Of a stretch of DNA of 39,497 nucleotides, positions 37,426 through 39,497 are shown piece after piece. Source of the stretch: Candidatus Omnitrophica bacterium CG11_big_fil_rev_8_21_14_0_20_64_10 (GTDB lineage Bacteria; Omnitrophota; Gorgyraeia; 1-14-0-20-64-10); the NCBI GenBank assembly GCA_002787095.1, contig PCVW01000003.1, positions 16,777 through 56,273 of the forward strand, written 5' to 3'. A program made the translations under genes and the position numbers. The notes beneath the pieces were generated by a model, which searched no databases, had not been told where the DNA came from, and saw nothing but the letters and a program-made list of their open reading frames with translations. Within the stretch, counting starts at the first letter, position 1. The number at the start of each line of letters is the position of its first letter.

Positions 37426-37797
37426 ATGGGAGCCAGGCAGGTTGTTTATTATGTGGATGCGCGGGGGTGCAGCCCGGTTCTTTCTCTTCTGCAGGAGCTG
37501 CCGGCCAAGGAACAACAGAAGATATTGGCCTATGTTTCTTATCTGGAGGAGAGGGGGGAAGAGTTGAGGCGGCCGATCTCCGATTATGTTGGCGACAAGC
37601 TATATGAGCTGAGACCCGGGGGGCACCGGGTGCTCTATTTCTTTATGCTGAGAGGCTGCGCGGTGATCGTTCATCTGTTTCGAAAAAAGACGGACCGATT
37701 GCCGGAGTCCGAGAAAAAGATCGCCTTAAGCCGGATGCAGGATTTTTTGAGACGCTACCGGGAAGGCGAAGTTACTTTGGAGGGAGCAGCATTATGA
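37426..37797 (+). CDS. RelE/HigB (phage Gp49-like) toxin
   Basis: VVYYVDARGCSPVLSLLQELPAKEQQKILAYVSYLEERGEELRRPISDYVGDKLYELRPGGHRVLYFFMLRGCAVIVHLFRKKTDRLPESEKKIALSRMQDFL. Confidence 0.93.
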   Translation: MGARQVVYYVDARGCSPVLSLLQELPAKEQQKILAYVSYLEERGEELRRPISDYVGDKLYELRPGGHRVLYFFMLRGCAVIVHLFRKKTDRLPESEKKIALSRMQDFLRRYREGEVTLEGAAL

Positions 37798-38105
37798 AGC
37801 CTATTCGCGCCAAAACTCATCGGGAAGTGTTGAAGCCGTTTTTGAAAGACGCGAGATTCCGAAGAGGATTTGAGGAAGAGCTGGAGAAACTTCGCATCGT
37901 GGATTCGTTGATTCGTCTCCGGGAGCGACAGGGCCTGACACAGTCTCAGCTTGCTAAGCGGATCGGTGTTAGTCAGCCGTTTATTGCCAAGTTGGAGTCT
38001 GGAGAAGCACATAACTTCAGCATGGAAACTTTGATCAAGTTGGCGGCCGCTTTGGACAGCGAATTGGAAGTTCGCTTTCATCCGCATCGCGCCAAAGCTG
38101 CTTAA
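37794..38105 (+). CDS. HigA-like XRE-family antitoxin
   Basis: RLRERQGLTQSQLAKRIGVSQPFIAKLESGEAHNFSMETLIKLAAALDSELEVRF; ATGA overlap with the toxin gene. Confidence 0.93.
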   Translation: MKPIRAKTHREVLKPFLKDARFRRGFEEELEKLRIVDSLIRLRERQGLTQSQLAKRIGVSQPFIAKLESGEAHNFSMETLIKLAAALDSELEVRFHPHRAKAA

Positions 38106-38107
38106 AG

Positions 38108-38713
38108 ATGCTGTGCGGTTTTGATCTGTTCGGTTTCTTGGGCGCCGAAGTAAGCAACGTGGTTCTGCTCTATTTCTTCAGCGCTCTCGCGCAGTCTGCG
38201 GCTGCGTTGATTGCGGTAATCGGCGTCTTTGCTGTCTTTAGATTGCAGAACAATGGTATGGAACTTAGCGATTCGTATAGGATGGCCAGGGCGTGGATGA
38301 AGCATCTGAATTTTAGTGCCGCCGACTCTTTTTCGAAAGACCGCGTGAAGGAATTGTTGCGGGGAGTCGAAACAAACAACGGGAAACTGGCTGAGGAGAT
38401 AGAGGGATGGCATTCACCCAGGGAGCCCAAAGAGAATTTTCGGTCCAGGTCGCGGGAACTGCTTGAGTTGATAGGCATTTGCGAGAGGAGACACAACAAT
38501 CTTGTGGTTCGAGCTGTTCCGTCATTTGTTGCTTGGAGCTCTGTTTTCCTGGGGTCGCTAATTGCCCTTGTGGTTATTCGGGGTGAATCAGGGTCCAGCA
38601 GTATTTTCTTGCCGGGTGTCTTTCTGATTCTTACATTGTGGTCTGGGTTCCGAACGAGAGCCTTCATGCGGATATGTTTGAGCGATTCTTGGGGGAGAGA
38701 GAATAAGGCCTGA
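38108..38713 (+). CDS. Uncharacterised membrane protein with N-terminal TM, cytoplasmic helical region and C-terminal TM pair
   Basis: VVLLYFFSALAQSAAALIAVIGVFAVFRLQ; AWSSVFLGSLIALVVI; IFLPGVFLILTLWSGF; starts 3 nt after the antitoxin stop. Confidence 0.65.
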   Translation: MLCGFDLFGFLGAEVSNVVLLYFFSALAQSAAALIAVIGVFAVFRLQNNGMELSDSYRMARAWMKHLNFSAADSFSKDRVKELLRGVETNNGKLAEEIEGWHSPREPKENFRSRSRELLELIGICERRHNNLVVRAVPSFVAWSSVFLGSLIALVVIRGESGSSSIFLPGVFLILTLWSGFRTRAFMRICLSDSWGRENKA

Positions 38714-38721
38714 TTTGATCC

Positions 38722-39495
38722 TCAGGCGGTTTGGCCGGTGAAGGTGAAGTCCCGGAGGATCATTGCCGGGCAGGTGACGCCGGCGAAGCCGTGGGCCGGA
38801 TCGGCCACCAACCGCCGCTCCTTGGAGAGGGCGACCACCTTTAAGAGGGATTCCACGACCGACTGCGTGAACCGCAGGTTCTTGACCGCCCCGGTCACCT
38901 TCCCGTTCTTCACCTGAAAGGTCCCGTCCCTCGTCAGTCCCGTCATCAGCGCCGTCTTGGGGTTCAGGAAGCCGTTCACATAATGGAAGCGGGCGATCCA
39001 GAGCCCCCGGTCGAGGGTCTGGAGCATTTCCTTCGCCGGCGTTTTCCCCGGCGCCAGGAAGAGGTGGGCCGGGGCCGGCCCCCCCTCGGCGTCGTCGTAG
39101 GGGAGGGCGTGGCCGGTGGATTTCCCGCCGGAGAACTTCGCGTAATGGTGGTCGCTGACCACCCCCCGGGCGACACCCTTTTCGATCAGGGGGACCGGCC
39201 GTTTCGGGGTCCCTTCCGGGTCGAAAGGCACCCGCAGCCCGGCCGGATCCGTTCCGTCGTCCCAGATCGAGATGTTGGTTCCGACCACCTGTTTCCCCAT
39301 CTGATCGGTCAGGAAGCTGGAGCGGTTTTCAAGCGACCTGGCGCCGAAAGCGGTGAAGCTGAGCCACTCCATCAGTTCGGCGACCGCCTCCGGCTCCAGC
39401 AGGACGGCGAATTTCCCGGGTTTGAGATCCTCCGGGTTCCGGTTGAGCCGGCAGAACTGGAAGGCGCGCTGAGCAGTCCCCTTCAGGTCCAGGTT
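38722..39495 (-). CDS. TldD/PmbA-family (TldE-like) protein, C-terminal portion; 5' end outside the window
   Basis: FGARSLENRSSFLTDQMGKQVVGTNISIWDDGTDPAGLRVPFDPEGTPKRPVPLIEKGVARGVVSD...STGHALPY...FLAPGKTPAKEML. Confidence 0.9.
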   Translation of the reverse strand, partial: NLDLKGTAQRAFQFCRLNRNPEDLKPGKFAVLLEPEAVAELMEWLSFTAFGARSLENRSSFLTDQMGKQVVGTNISIWDDGTDPAGLRVPFDPEGTPKRPVPLIEKGVARGVVSDHHYAKFSGGKSTGHALPYDDAEGGPAPAHLFLAPGKTPAKEMLQTLDRGLWIARFHYVNGFLNPKTALMTGLTRDGTFQVKNGKVTGAVKNLRFTQSVVESLLKVVALSKERRLVADPAHGFAGVTCPAMILRDFTFTGQTA

Positions 39496-39497
39496 CC

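Overview
This is a high-GC bacterial chromosomal segment. It is mostly housekeeping: enolase C-terminus, FtsB-like, SixA/Ppx-GppA/two TMK-like kinases, CysC, EgtD-like, RluB-like, PtsN-HPr-EI, sugar-P isomerase and nucleotidyltransferase, MetK-AhcY, LptF/LptG, ComF, RlmD-like, a glycogen debranching enzyme, three minor pseudopilins, and citrate synthase-Mdh-SucC-SucD. A single lineage cannot be proven from sequence alone; an Omnitrophota-like candidate-phylum organism is my guess. The strongest non-routine signals are as follows. (1) An initiator tRNA-fMet(CAU) gene is split in its anticodon loop by a ~669-nt group I intron. It carries an I-Ssp6803I-like PD-(D/E)XK homing endonuclease ORF that runs from just after the 5' splice site into the ribozyme core. 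(2) Two related ~150-bp structured elements lie directly downstream of tRNA-Leu(UAG) and tRNA-Gly(GCC). Each carries an inverted and then a direct copy of the 3' end of its own host tRNA, and internal hairpins change sequence but keep pairing. (3) A SixA/Ppx/TMK/TMK module has degenerate catalytic motifs in the Ppx-like protein and in one TMK-like protein. (4) An AT-rich toxin-antitoxin-membrane protein island has a perfect 22-bp palindromic operator and an apparently leaderless mRNA. (5) Two secreted proteins of unknown function share an LR-type motif after the signal peptide. All calls are by eye; no searches or folding programs were run.
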